Below are positions 22,956 through 34,540 of a stretch of 64,000 nt of DNA, piece by piece. The first letter of the stretch is position 1, and every line of letters begins with the position of its first letter. The notes beneath the pieces are model-generated. The model did not search any database. It was not told where the DNA came from and saw only the letters and a list, made by a program, of their open reading frames with translations. The stretch is taken from NCBI RefSeq assembly GCF_012489685.1, contig NC_080042.1:23512150-23576149 (forward strand). Reading direction: 5' to 3'. The stretch is from Lotus japonicus. Its lineage: Eukaryota > Streptophyta > Magnoliopsida > Fabales > Fabaceae. The position numbers and the translations under genes were made by a program.

Positions 22956-23682
22956 GATGATGACAAAACTAAGATTTTTGATGAACAATTCTTAACAATA
23001 AACTGAATTCACTCAGAGTTTAGGGATATAAAATAAGACTTATCCTGATATGAGTAGTTTATCTTGCTCATTCTGAATTCAAGACACTGCTTGATTCTGA
23101 GCTTAGCTCCCCCAGAATCTAATACTTGATGAAAACGTTAGTAAAGTCTAGATTCTGAGCTAAATAATATAAGAGTTCAGAGTCAAAAACTTATGACATA
23201 GATGAATAAGAATAATCAGAGCGCATAAGTATTCAGAGTCAACGGACAAGGTATCAGAGTCTTGGGTATCAGAGTCAAACTAAAATCACTTCAGAAGAAG
23301 TGAAATGTATTCCTTGTATTTGCCCAGTGACACATCTATGGTCATAAAGGTGGAACTCTAAAATTCTCCAAAAGAAAACTAAATCACACTAACACAGCTT
23401 ACACATCAAAAACTGGGTTGTACTCCCCCTTTTTGTCATAAGCAAAAATCTTGGGGTGTGAAAAACTTAGTTTGAAGTACAAGGTACTCCCCCTTAGAGA
23501 AGGTCTAAGTTTTAAGAAAATGAAAACGAGGCATGAATCAGAGTTAGGCGAATGAAAGAGAAGAGTTAATGCAAAAGAAGAACGTTTACCACCGGCCAAG
23601 GGAGTAAAGATAAGGGTCAGTTACCAAGAACTTAACCTCGAGAAACTGTAGGAGCATTACCTTTCAGAGAGAAAGTGACGCC
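22956..23682. other. C1 noncoding region between polypurine tract and small-gene promoter
   Basis: No gene supported. Well conserved with 42632-43358 (C2) and 50653-51381 (C3), and recognisably with C0. It carries the extra polypurine motifs and would act as the upstream region of the small opposite-strand gene. Confidence 0.65.
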
Positions 23683-23690
23683 TATATAAA
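23683..23690 (+). promoter_or_regulatory. TATA box of the C1 small gene
   Basis: TATATAAA, 59 bp before the ATG at 23742, in the conserved context GCCTATATAAAGCG shared with C2. Confidence 0.65.
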
Positions 23691-23741
23691 GCGATGGAGA
23701 ATTGGGTAAGCTTCACAACTCGATCAATTTCATAATCAGAA

Positions 23742-24134
23742 ATGGCTTCATACAAGGTGGCACTGGAAGAGCTCAGAAGGAAGGCCTTTGAGGAGGACTT
23801 GGTCCTTAATATAAGGCATCCAGAGGGTACAAAAACAATACATGAGCTGACGAGGACACTGCTTGTGGAGGATCTTCGTCCAGAGCTGAAGAACGACTTG
23901 AAGGAATTTCTAGCCTTCGTGGAAGAAGTTCAAGAACTCAGCCAGCTTGAGCTGAGGCTACTAGAAGAGAAGGACACGATAGAAAGGAAGCTCAAGACAA
24001 CAGAAGAGGTTCTGGAGAGGAATGAGCTGATCGTCAATCTCAACAACATCCAGTATTCATTGGATCGTCTGGAGAGGGAAAGGTCAGAGCAGCGCCAAGA
24101 GTGCAGAAGAATGAGGAAGGATCCTCCATTCTAG
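23742..24134 (+). CDS. Small opposite-strand gene of C1 (130 aa, predicted coiled coil)
   Basis: Intact in an element whose gag, pol and envelope-like genes are all broken. The protein is almost wholly helical and charged. It opens with MASYKVALEELRRKAFEED, continues with an ELTRTLL-x-EDLRPEL block, an EFLAFVEEVQELS motif near residue 60 and Leu/Glu/Arg heptad-like runs from about 70 to 120, and ends MRKDPPF. There is no signal peptide, membrane segment, zinc finger or basic import motif. A comparison by eye of the first 77 codons with the C2 copy gives 27 synonymous and 11 replacement codon differences, the pattern of purifying selection. It converges on the envelope-like gene with 205 bp between stop codons; an AATAAA follows at 24182-24187. 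Not a family I recognise; function unknown. Confidence 0.8.
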   Translation: MASYKVALEELRRKAFEEDLVLNIRHPEGTKTIHELTRTLLVEDLRPELKNDLKEFLAFVEEVQELSQLELRLLEEKDTIERKLKTTEEVLERNELIVNLNNIQYSLDRLERERSEQRQECRRMRKDPPF

Positions 24135-24181
24135 ACTTTAGGAAAAGAGAAAATGTATGATGTAAACATATAATGATTATG

Positions 24182-24187
24182 AATAAA
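24182..24187 (+). terminator. Poly(A) signal after the C1 small gene
   Basis: AATAAA 48 bp after the stop codon. An AATAAA lies at a similar distance in C0 (5847), C2 (43859) and C3 (51882). Confidence 0.5.
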
Positions 24188-24339
24188 CAAGAAAATTTTG
24201 AAAAACTCAATGTGACAGATATATATATGCATAGATAAGCACAAACGAACAAAGCAGAATAACTAAAGTAGCTTAAAGAAAAAAAAACAGAAGTGAAAAT
24301 AAAGCAAAGTTAAGAGGTAAAAACGAAGAGATCCTAAGA

Positions 24340-27237
24340 CTAGGGTTTATCAGTGCGACGCAGAAGTTCCATCATCATTTGCTTCATGTCAATTAGCATG
24401 GACTCATGAGTATCAAGACGTTGTTCCATGATGTCGAGTCTGGACGAGCTTGACTGTGTAGAACTGGAAGGAACATTCTGAGCAGCTTGAGGAGCCGGAA
24501 TGGAAGCAGAAGCAACAGAAGTAAAAACCACTGGTGCAAGTGCTTGGCATCTACGGGCTTCAGCTTCAGCTTCAAGTCTCTCTGCCTCTAATCTTGCTTG
24601 TTCAGCTTGAGCTGCTGCTAGACGTGCAGCTTCTTCTGCTTGCTCTTGCTTTCTTCTGGCCTCTTCAACAGCTTCAAGAAGCTTATGTCTTTGTTGTTGT
24701 TCATGAAGAGCTACTCTTCTTGCAAACCTCTGCTTAACAGCCTTGATCCTCTGATCCCTTTCAGCAACGAGATGACTCATCATAGCAGGAACCTGAGCAA
24801 CTAACCAAGTACTCAGATTATCCCATTCCTCAGCAACAGAGTCAGGACTCTCACTCAGATCAGTATGTCCTTTAACGTTGCGAATCATCAGTGAAGCTTC
24901 ATGATTAAAAACACTGATGCACTCAGAAAGAGAGGTTGGTCTTAGGTGAGTGTAGGGAATAATGGATAGGTTGGTTTCAGGAGAGGTTGGGTGGTTGCTG
25001 CTGTTTGCCTCAGAGACACCTTGAGGAGAACCAATGTTAAACATTTGAGCATTTGGTTCAGAGGTTCCAAGGTGAGGTTTAGAGGTTTCAACCAGAGGAT
25101 GTGGTGACCTAACCGAGGAGTGGTTAGACACAGATTGTTCTGGTTCTGGTTGAATTGGCTCTTGATGGACAGGGTCAGGTTGAGCCTGGTGAGCCAAAGG
25201 GTCTGCCTCATGTAAGGGATTGGCCAAGATAGGTTCATCTGGGTCAACTAGACGTTCAGGTCTAGGGCCAGGATATCTCCTAGGGCTTGGACAAGTGAGG
25301 TAATACTCTTCTAGGGTAGACACCTTTTCTTTTCTGATCTCCATAAATTTTCTAATTTATTCAGAGTTATTGGAGGGAGAGGAATCAGCAACATTGGTTG
25401 GAAATGATACAGGTGTATAGGCTGTGGAGGAGTCTGTATCAGTGGTTCTGGCAGTTTTACGTGCTGATGCTCTGGGAACAGAGTGATCAGACGTTCTGGG
25501 TTGTGGTTCTGTTTGGTTAAGCTCTGGTTGTTCAGGAATGATGCGTTCAGAAGTTAATGGGTTGTATTGGATGGTAATGGGAGAGGTTGGTTCATCTTGT
25601 CTAGAAGGTTGGTTCTGAAGCATGTTCCAGAGATGTGCTTCATTTGGAGAAGGTTGGAAAAATGAAGACCTTGGTGAGTGGGGTGGAGAAGTGGTTTGTG
25701 CAGCTGATTGGGACTCAGGAATAGGAGTGAGTGGGTTTAAAGATCGTTTGAGCATAGCAGAGATGGGGAGTGCATCAAATGTATTTAAATCATCATCAGA
25801 ATCAACAACAGACTTACTTGATGATCGCACTGATGACCGAGTCACTCTGGAAGGAGTTTCAATCCTTCTGACCACTTGAGCAGCTGGTTCCACCCTGGTA
25901 GGCTTCACCACAAGTCTGACTTGTTTCTTCTTCTTCTTGGGAGGAGAAGGACCATCTTCATTAGGACCATCATTACCATCACCACCAGCATCAGGCTTGA
26001 TGGTTTCATCATGTTTCCTCTTTGGCTGTTCAGCCTTCTTCCTCTTCGTCAGAGGGACATCAGATTCCTCAGAGGATTCTTATAAGACCATCTTCCTCTG
26101 AGCTTTCCTCTTGGGAGGAGAGTCAAACTCTTGAGCTGGCGGCAGTCTTCTGAAGAATTCATCTAAATCAATTTCAAAGCCTTGAGCCCTTAGGTCTTCA
26201 ACATAGCACCTAATAGCTTCAGGGTTGTCTACCTGTGTCCACAGAGGGTAGTCGTTCAGAGGCACCCTTCTCTGTCTGATTTCAGTAGATGTATCTTCAT
26301 GAGTTGGGGCAATTTTCTTCTGGACCAAACCCATCTTCTTCAGAGAATTGGCAGTGAAGACATCACTAACAATGGTGGTCAGATCCTCTATGCATCCAGC
26401 ATTGACCAGATCTTGCACAAGGTTGCTCTCGATGAAGAGATCTGATAGCAATCTCCCAAAAGGGATATACTTGATTGCTGACTTGATGGAGGCAGTAGTT
26501 CTGGACTTCTTGATACACTCCTTCAAGTAAGATAACAGGAAGAAGGGAAGGCAGATCTTCTAATTGTCTTGAATGAAAAACAACATCGCCTTCTGACTGA
26601 AGTTGATGTAATCTGGGGAACTGCCCTTTGGCCTCTGGTTGATACAGTGCAGCAGAATCTTGTGCCAGATTCTGAGCTTGGGATGAAGATCCACCACCTT
26701 GTAATCAGTCTTGCCCCGTTTGTATGTGGTGTACAGGGCCTTGTTGGTCTCATCCTTCGTTTTGGGTTTCAGCTTCGATTCAGTGAGTTGGAATCGATAC
26801 CCATGTGCAGTGTCTGCACCCAGCAAGTTCACGAATGACTTCTCAGTAACTATGATCCTCCTTCCAGCAATGTGGGAGACCACCTGAGTGTCATCGCAGT
26901 CAGCGTGTTTCCAGAATTCCTTGACCAATTGGTCATACACCGGTCCTCGAAGCCTGTTGAAGTAATTTTCCCAGCCTTGAACACGGACTTCAGGACGTAG
27001 GTCATACCCATTTGCAGCAAGATTGTCGAGGTCGAATCTCCATTCTGCCAGTACTTGAAGTTCCTCAGGAGCGTACACACAGTGAACGGCACAGCCCCGT
27101 TCTGCAATCGGAATTATCTGCTCTTGACTTTGACCTTGATCAGGAGCTTCAGGACCCAATTGGCCTGTAGCTTGACCTACTACCATGTGAGGAAACCTTG
27201 TTGCTTCGGCGGCTTCAGTTCTAATTTTTCGCACCAT
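24340..27237 (-). pseudogene. C1 envelope-like protein, three stops
   Basis: A single frame of 965 codons from ATG 27237 (MVRKIRTEA), chosen because all copies share this start after a pyrimidine-rich leader. Stops are TAG at 26560-26562, TAA at 26080-26082 and TAA at 25357-25359, each one base from a sense codon seen in C2 or C3. The order is an N-terminal domain with GCAVHCVYAPEELQVLAEWR and the motif GRRIIVTEKSFVNLLG, a basic patch, a Pro/Ser-rich middle, an Ala/Glu/Arg coiled coil and a conserved end (MMMELLRRTDKP). The position downstream of pol and the N-terminal domain match Sirevirus envelope-like genes. Envelope function has never been shown for these. Confidence 0.85.
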
Positions 27238-27670
27238 TGTTGAGCGGTTGAAGGTTTTGGGTAGAAGATGATGAATAGAGAGAGAGAGAGAGATCGTGGG
27301 TAAGCGGTTTTTGAAAATACAGAAGAGAGAGAGAGTAAAACCGAGAGTGTAGGAGATCGTGTGTGTATAGTGGGTTTTGACAAATAACCGTTGTTGATTC
27401 AAAAAGCAATTTAAAATCAACGGTTGAAAATTAAAGACATGATGGTAACAGTAAATACACATATCACACACAGGAGAGGAGCACATCTACACACATTATG
27501 ACAGACTGTCACACGGGCACAAGGAACTATGCATCAGAGATACTGACACACGTGTTACTGTCTCAGCTTCAGAGTCAGCACCAATGGGTACATACACTCT
27601 GATGGAGTTACCTTCTGGACTAGACATCTTCTGATCAAGAAGTATCATAGTCAGAGGTTCTGATCCATCT
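27238..27670 (-). other. C1 pol to envelope-like spacer with CT-rich leader
   Basis: On the minus strand, after the pol stop, there are about 270 bp without features. Next comes a CACTATACACAC stretch (about 27360) and a CT/TC-microsatellite leader running to the ATG at 27237. It looks like the 5' leader of a plant gene, so an internal promoter or splice acceptor is possible but not demonstrated. Confidence 0.45.
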
Positions 27671-30600
27671 TCATTCTGGACAAAAGTCCATATTCAGATT
27701 TTTCAGAATAAAATTAAATCTGTCCTCTGCTAAGGGCTTTGTAAAGATATCTGCCCATTGATGGTCAGTATCAACAAACTTCAGAAGAAGTACGCCCTTC
27801 TGTACATAATCTCTAATAAAATGATACTTTACCTCAATGTGCTTTGCCCTTGAATGTAAGATAGGATTCTTACTCAATTAAATTGCAGCAGTGTTATCGC
27901 AATAGATTGGGATATTGCTCTCAAGGATCTGATATTCCTCCAGCTGATGTTTCATCCAGAGCATCTGAGTGCTGCATATTGCTGCTGAGATATATTCTAC
28001 CTCTGCAGTTGATAGTGCAATGGTTGATTGCCTCTTGCTTGCCCATGAGACTAAGTTGCTTCCCAGAAATTGACAATTTCCAGAAGTGCTTTTTCTCTCT
28101 GTTCTATCTCCAGCATAATCAGCATCACAATAACCTGAAAGCTTATACTCTGATGTTTTCTTAAACATCAAGCCAAGATTAGTGGAGCCTTTCAGATACC
28201 TTAGGATCCTCTTAACAGCAGTTAAGTGGGTTTCCCTTGGATCTGATTGGAAACGAGCACATAAGTGAACACTAAACAAAATATCTGGCCTAGTTGCAGT
28301 TAAGTATAGAAGTGAACCTATCATACCACGATAGAGCTTCTGACATACTTTACCACTTGCATCTTCTTTCTCCAGAATGCATGTAGGATGCATTGGAGTC
28401 TTGGCCACTGTAGATTCCAGCATATTGAACTTTTTCAGAAGTTCCTTAGTGTACTTGCTCTGATGGATATATGTTCCTTCTGGTGTTTGATCAACTTGTA
28501 TTCCCAGAAAGTACTTTAGTTCTCCCATCATACTCATCTCAAATTCAGCCTGCATCATCTCAGAAAATTCTTTGCATAGAGATTGATTAGCAGAACCAAA
28601 TATAATATCATCAACATAGATTTGCACAATTAAGATATCATCTTTATAAGTTTTGCAAAAGAGAGTTGTATCTACTTTACCCCTTACAAACTTATTCTCC
28701 AGAAGGAATGAGTTGAGTCTCTCATACCATGCTCTGGGAGCTTGCTTCAGACCATAGAGTGATTTCTTCAATTTGAACACATGGTCTGGGTTCTTCTCAT
28801 CCTCAAAACCTGGGGGTTGATAAACGTAGACTTCCTCTGATATATATCCATTTAGGAAGGCACTCTTAACATCCATCCGATGTAGGATTATGTTGTGATT
28901 CACTGAGAAAGAGATCAACAGTCTGATTGGTTCTAGTCTTGCTACTGGAGCAAATGTTTCTGTGTAGTCTATTCCTTCCTGCTGGCTGTAGCCTTGAGCA
29001 ACAAGCCTTGCTTTGTTTCTGACTACATCTCCTTTCTCATTCAACTTGTTTCTGAACACCCACTTTGTTCCAATTACATGGACACTCTCAGGCTTCTTCA
29101 CTAAGCTCCAAACATCGTTCTTGGAGAATTGATTCAATTCTTCTTTCATGGCCAGAATCCAATCCTTGTCCTGAAGAGCTTCATCTATGGACTTGGGTTC
29201 AATTAAGGACACCAATCCTATCAGACTAAGCAAGGTCTCTTCAGAGGGTCTGAAGGCTGATCTGGTTCTGACTGGTTCGTCTTTGTTGCCCATAATCAAT
29301 TCCTTAGGATGAGCTGCAGTGATTCTGCTCTTCTTCAGAGTTTGTGAATCAGAGGGACCAGCTTCTTGTTCTGGATCATCTTCCTCTGGCTCAACTTCCT
29401 CTGGAGCTTTGCCTTTGTCAGAAACATTTATACTTAAATCTGCAAATTTCTCAACTAGCTTTGACTGGTCAGAGTCAAGCTTATCGTCAAATCTGACATG
29501 AATAGATTCTTCAATAGTCTTAGAATCAGTATTATAAAATCTAAAACCTTTAGATCTCTCAGAATAGCCAAGTAATAGACATTTAGAAGACTTAGCATCA
29601 AATTTATGCAATCTATCCTTAGTATTAGGAAAACACAACAAACACAACCAAAAGGATGAAAGTAAGAAATGTTGGGTTTTATGTTCTTCCACAATTCATA
29701 GGGAGTCTTATTCAGAATTGGTCTCACAGAGATTCTGTTCTGAACGTAACATGCTGTATTTACTGCCTCTGCCCAAAAGTGCTTAGCCATGCCAGTTTCT
29801 TGGAGCATGGTTCTAGCCATCTCCTGAAGAGTTCTGTTCTTCCTCTCAACAAGACCATTTTGTTGAGGAGTTCTGGGACAAGAGAAATCATGTGCAATTC
29901 CATAGGAATCAAACAGACTCTCAAACTTGTCATTCTCAAACTCTCCACCATGGTCACTTCTGACACGCACAATCCTACAAGCCTTCTCGTTTTGCACATG
30001 GGCTATGAAGGTAGAGAACACAGCATGAGACTCATCCTTGCGGGTTAGAAACTTTACCCATGTCCAGCGGCTATAGTCGTCAACGATGACCATCCCATAT
30101 CTCTTGCCACCTATAGACTCAGTTTTCACTGGTCCAAAAAGGTCGATATGCAGAAGTTCCAACGGCCTTGAGGTTGAGACAACATTCTTTGCCTTGAAAG
30201 GGACTTTAGTGAATTTTCCTTTCTGACATGCTTCACAAAGAGCGTCTGAAGCGAACTTCAGATTGGGTAAGCCCCTGACAAGGTTTAGCTTGCTCAGCTG
30301 AGAAATCTTTCTCATACTGGCATGCCCTAACCGTCTATGCCATACCCACTGCTCTTCATTAACAGAAAGAAGGCACTTCACATTCTGAGCCTCCAACTCA
30401 GATAATCTGATCTTATAAATGTTGTTCTTCCTCTTGCTGTTAAAAAGAACAGAGCCATCGATCTGACTTACAGCCCTACAAGACTTTTGATTAAAGATAA
30501 CATCATAACCCTTGTCAGCTAATTGACTTATAGACAATAAGTTATGAGTTAAGCCGTCTACCAATAACACATTATCAATGCATGGACTACTATCTACACA

Positions 30601-30777
30601 AATAGTACCAGTACCAACAATTTTACCCTTTTCATTTCCTCCAAAGCCAACTTCGCCTCCAGGCTTAAATTTTAGCTCTTGGAACATACGCCTTTCTCCC
30701 GTCATTTGACGCGAGCATCCACTGTTTAGATACCATGATTGGTGTTTCAGTGGAGCTATCAAGGATATCTGCAACAT
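27671..30777 (-). pseudogene. C1 pol (protease, integrase, reverse transcriptase, RNase H), broken
   Basis: Starts in the +1 frame relative to gag. The protease motif reads WYLNSGCSRQMTG, with Asn where C2 and C3 have the catalytic Asp. The integrase has a histidine-cysteine finger ([17 protein letters not shown]), [21 protein letters not shown] and the late Glu in NGLVERKNR. A two-base change near 29630-29640 shifts the frame. Reverse transcriptase then runs from about 29110 to 28400 with YVDDIIFG near 28610, followed by RNase H. TAA at 27878-27880 interrupts RNase H, after which the frame is open to TGGACTTTTGTCCAGAATGA-type end at 27671. The protease mutation adds to the evidence that the copy is dead. 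Confidence 0.9.
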
Positions 30778-32572
30778 AGATAATCTTATCCTTAGGTACC
30801 CATTTTCTGGGTCCTCTCTTGTTAGTTACCCCAGAGGTTCTGATCACCTTGGGTTTCTCAACATGATAATGTAAAGGAATGTTTGCATGATATTTAGACA
30901 TGGAGAAAGATCCCTTTTTGAGAGGGGGTTTTGCAACTTCAGCAGGTAAAGGATCAGGCAATATGGTACCAGAGGGAACAAAACATTCATACAAAGATTT
31001 AGCTTTAGACACAGAGGGCTCATTTCTAATTGGTTTAGAATACCCAATGCCATGCATTCCATTTCTGCTTACGCCATAGATCATTGAAGCCATTAAGCTT
31101 CTATCTACGCTTTTAGCCAGGAATCTTTGAAAAGACTTTTCATACTTAGATTCATTTCTACAATCAGAGGCATCACAAGCAACTATTTCTTCTAACTTAG
31201 CAATCTGGTTCTTAAGCACAGAGTTAGAATTTACCAAAGCATGATTATCATTTTTCAAATCAGAAATAATTTTCTCATGTTCAGAAGGAGTCTTTGAAAC
31301 AGCAGATAAGTCCTTTTTCAACTTTTTATGCTTAGACAATAAGGAGTTATACTTATCCATGATATCAGACAAAGCATGTTTCAGTTCAGAGGTAGAGAAA
31401 GAAGCGAATACCTCATTTTCATCGTCTGAATTAGGATCTCCTTCTGATTCTGAGTTAGAGTCAACAACTTCCTTTGACTCTGCTCCTTTGTCCTTGACAA
31501 TAGCCATGAGTCCTTGGACTTCACCATCAGAGTCAACATCCTCTGACTCTGATTCATCAAATGTCACCATCAGACTCTTCTTCGTCTTGAAGTGCTTCTT
31601 TGGCTTCTTGTCCTTCTTCAACTTTGGACAATCACTTTTGTAGTGCCCTGATTCTTTGCACTCAAAGCATGTGACTTCCTTAATTGATGACTTCTTCTAG
31701 CCTGAGGACTCGTACTTTCCTTTGGCCTTTCCAGAGCCTTTGTACTTGCTCTTCCTGTGCTTCCAGATGCGGTTGAGTCTCTTGGAGATCAGAGTCAGCT
31801 CATCTTCATCAGAATCTTCTGATGCTTCTTCAGATTCTTCTGCTTCAGCTTGGAGAGCCTTTGACTTCTCAGCCTTAGCCTTTTCAGATTTGGATTTCAA
31901 GGCTATAGACTTTTTCCTCAGATCTTGCATCTCAGAACGCTTCAGCTCATGGCATTTCAGAATGCTGATGAGTTCTTCTAAACTCATATGCTCGACATCT
32001 CTTCTGAGCTCAATTGATGTCACTAAAGGCATCCAGCTTTCAGGAAGACACCTGATGACCCTTATGACATGATCTTTTGTTGTGTAACTCTTGTTGAGAG
32101 GTCGTATTCCAGCTACAAGCAACTGAAATCTGGAGAACATTTCTTCAATGGTCTCATTTGGCTCCATGATGAAGGATTCATACTTTTGGATCAAAGATAA
32201 TGCCTTTGATTCTTTAACTTTCTTGTTTCCTTCATGAGACATCTTCAGAGATTCAAAAATGCCTTTTGCAAACTCACGATCTGTAATCTTCTGGTACTCT
32301 TCATAAGAAATAGCACTTAGAAGAATTGCTCTTGCTTTGTGATGTTGTGAGTACAGCTTCTTTTGATCTGCAGTCATCTCTGACCTTGGGATCTTCTTGC
32401 CTTCTGCATCAACTGGACGCTCATAGCCATCCACAATAATATCCTAGAGATCTGCATCAAAACCCAGAAAGAAACTTTCAAGTCTATCTTTCCAGTATTC
32501 GAACCTTTGATCGTCGAACATGGGAGGCTTTGCATTGTATCCATCTTTCTGTGTTTCACTGGTGGTAGCCAT
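30665..32572 (-). pseudogene. C1 gag with C-terminal extension, two stops
   Basis: From ATG 32572 (MATTSETQ). TAG at 32444-32446 replaces a Trp codon and TAG at 31697-31699 a Gln codon; otherwise the frame is open to 30665. The N-terminal copia gag domain is followed by an acidic/basic linker and a zinc knuckle (CFECKESGHYKSDC, near 31650). After the knuckle an acidic Ser-Asp-Glu stretch ends in DDENE at 31412. The remaining codons lie in the 643-bp segment 30769-31411 that C2 lacks, and run 104 bp past it, overlapping pol. Confidence 0.88.
30769..31411 (-). other. Candidate intron at the gag-pol junction of C1 (643 bp)
   Basis: On the minus strand the borders are ATGAG/GTATTCGC and TATGTTGCAG/ATATCC. 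C2 has exactly ATGAG joined to ATATCC (48797/48796). Length 643 = 3n+1, so removal brings gag and pol into one frame. The gag frame is open across the whole segment in C1 and C3 and encodes a coiled-coil-like Gag extension, so it would be a coding, optionally retained intron. Confidence 0.6.
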
Positions 32573-32630
32573 TGTTTTTCACACCGGCCCGGATCACTGA
32601 ACACTGTTAGGTGTGGTAATCAGAACTTGC

Positions 32631-32642
32631 GCTCTGATACCA
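32631..32642 (-). promoter_or_regulatory. C1 primer binding site
   Basis: Minus-strand TGGTATCAGAGC, two bases from the LTR end, complementary to the initiator methionine tRNA 3' end over 12 bases. After that the match is lost. Confidence 0.9.
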
Positions 32643-32644
32643 AT

Positions 32645-33661
32645 TGAAGGTATGAAAAACGGTAGAAAGGGGGGGGGGGTTTGAATAACGTTTTCAAGAT
32701 AAAACTTCCACCTTAAAGATTTTAACAAATCTTTTCGAGAACAAAGTGCTAAAGATGAGAGATAGAAAAGCACACAAGATTTTATCCTGGTTCACTTGAT
32801 AAATCACTCAAGCTACTCTAGTCCACCCGTTAAGGTGATTTCTTCCTTCTAAAAATGAAGGCAATCCACTAATCAGGTATGTGTTACAACTGCACTTGAA
32901 ACCTACAAGTGACTAACAATACACTGACTTAGCTCACACTAAGATTCACTCTCTTAGTCTTCTCTAGGATCCGATCAACCTTGATCTCCTAAAGGAAAAC
33001 TATACAACTATATATGAAGTTCTTGTTTACAAAGAAAGTGCTTCTAAAAAGCTTATAGTAAACACAATGAAATTCAGGATGAAAGAAAGCTTAGAAGGAT
33101 TTGAATATTTCTTGCGCGTGTGTGAATGCTTCTAGCCGCTTCTTTCAATCTTCAGCCTCTATTTATACTCCAAGGATTAGGGTTGAATGTTGCATGGAAA
33201 TGCTACCGTTGGAGGGCAGTTCTGGAAATTCCAGCTTCTGCTATGGCTGAGAATGTTAGGTAGGTCGTCAGGATGGTACAGTTGCTTTTGTACTTGGATA
33301 GTGACTTGACCTTTAAACCTAGGAGACTTCTGATCAGGGGAATGCTTCATGTTGGAACTTGTGTAGCCGGTTGATCAGAGTCAGAGGGAAAGCACAGATC
33401 CTCTGACCGTTGTATCTTCTGATTCTGAACTCAGAGGGAAGTACATGGTCTTCAGAGTTTCTTGCTTCTGGACATCAGAGTTTCCACTATTCAGCTTCTG
33501 GATCTTCAAAGTCTTCTACACCATCAGAACATCTGAACCTTCAGAGTTTCTTGGTTGTCAGAACTTCTGGATCTTCAGAACTTCTAGTGACTGAGTCCAC
33601 ATTAGAGTTTGTATAACTTCAGAACTTCTGAAGCTTTTCCACTGTTCATACTGAACATGGT
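32645..33661 (-). repeat. C1 5' LTR, cut by the S2 insertion
   Basis: Starts TGAAGGTATG at 32645 with an 11-G run, the same run length as its partner at 21732. It stops at CATGGT (33661), where the S2 LTR begins; the missing U3 end of about 190 bp lies beyond the window. Minus-strand TATAAATA at 33160-33167 is the probable core promoter. Confidence 0.92.
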
Positions 33662-34538
33662 TGTTGTTCCTTTGTTGTCATCAATTTTGTTAAAAACAAC
33701 CTGATGTCCTAGCCGATGTTGTGACATCTGCCTTGATGAAGGCCAGGACATCCGCCCCTGCTGGCATGCAAGTGGGTCCCTTGTGGTTATGCTTTATGGT
33801 ATGATCTGTGCTTACTTGAAGGTCAAGTAACTGTGTGTTGGGAGCCAGTTGCGGGTTGTTTTTGTTGAAGCAAATCTGTGATTAAAAAGATTTGTTTCTA
33901 TTTTTACTTGTTGATCACTCATATCAGATCTTGAAAGATTCTCTACTGATATGAGTTGGATCAAAGTGTTCTTCAGCCCAAATAAACCCTAGCCGCCTCT
34001 GCTGAAGTATATATTGACAAAGACCTGAAGCTTGAAGTCGATCGAGAGAATTACCTTGAAGATCAAGTGTTCTTAAGAGTGTAAGTTGTTCTTTGTCTTT
34101 GTTAGTTGTGAACTCGTCTTGCTCACTGATTCTATAAAGTAAGACTGAGTTCTGTTTTGTGTTTGAGTGTCAAACAAACCTTGTGTTATTGTTGTTACCA
34201 ATCACTGTTGCAGTGATTGAGGAAAAGTGAGAGGGGCTCTCATACTTAGGCTGTGGTTCTAAGTAGAATACCACTGGGTAGATTAGGTTAAGAACAATGA
34301 ACTTGATGTGTTCATGTGTGTCTGTAATACCTAGTTCTTGAGATAGTGGAATTCCTTTTCATTGGGCGAAAGCTAACCAGACGTAGGTGTAGTTTCACCG
34401 AACTGGGTTAACAACTTCCTGTGTCTTGTTTCTTTTAGTTGTTTGTTGTTTTGTGTTCATGCCTTTCAGTCATATGATGTTCTAATCGATTGTCCCAGCA
34501 TCGTGCAGGACATTTGTTCTAAGGGATCTAGAATTTCA
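33662..34538 (+). repeat. S2 5' LTR (877 bp)
   Basis: Begins TGTTGTTCC and ends GAATTTCA, like the S1 LTR. TATATATT at 34008-34015 sits at the same place as the S1 TATA box. Confidence 0.92.
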
Positions 34539-34540
34539 AT

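Larger units (their letters stand above)
21732..33661 (-). mobile_element. Copia element C1 (Sirevirus lineage), minus strand, decayed
   Basis: On the minus strand the order is 5' LTR (33661-32645, cut by S2), primer site, gag, pol, envelope-like gene, opposite-strand small gene, polypurine tract, 3' LTR (22941-21732). Stops interrupt gag (two), pol (one, plus one frameshift) and the envelope-like gene (three). It is the most decayed of the three C1-C3 copies, as expected for the oldest. The left LTR terminus has TA instead of TG. The target duplication cannot be checked because the right end is beyond the window. Confidence 0.93.

Noticed and set aside
24534..24737. + strand frames opposite the envelope-like coiled coil (also 46233-46844, 54527-54925, 27883-28164)
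   Set aside because: Shadows of the minus-strand coding sequence; composition mirrors the Ala/Glu/Arg repeats or pol, and no promoter is conserved.
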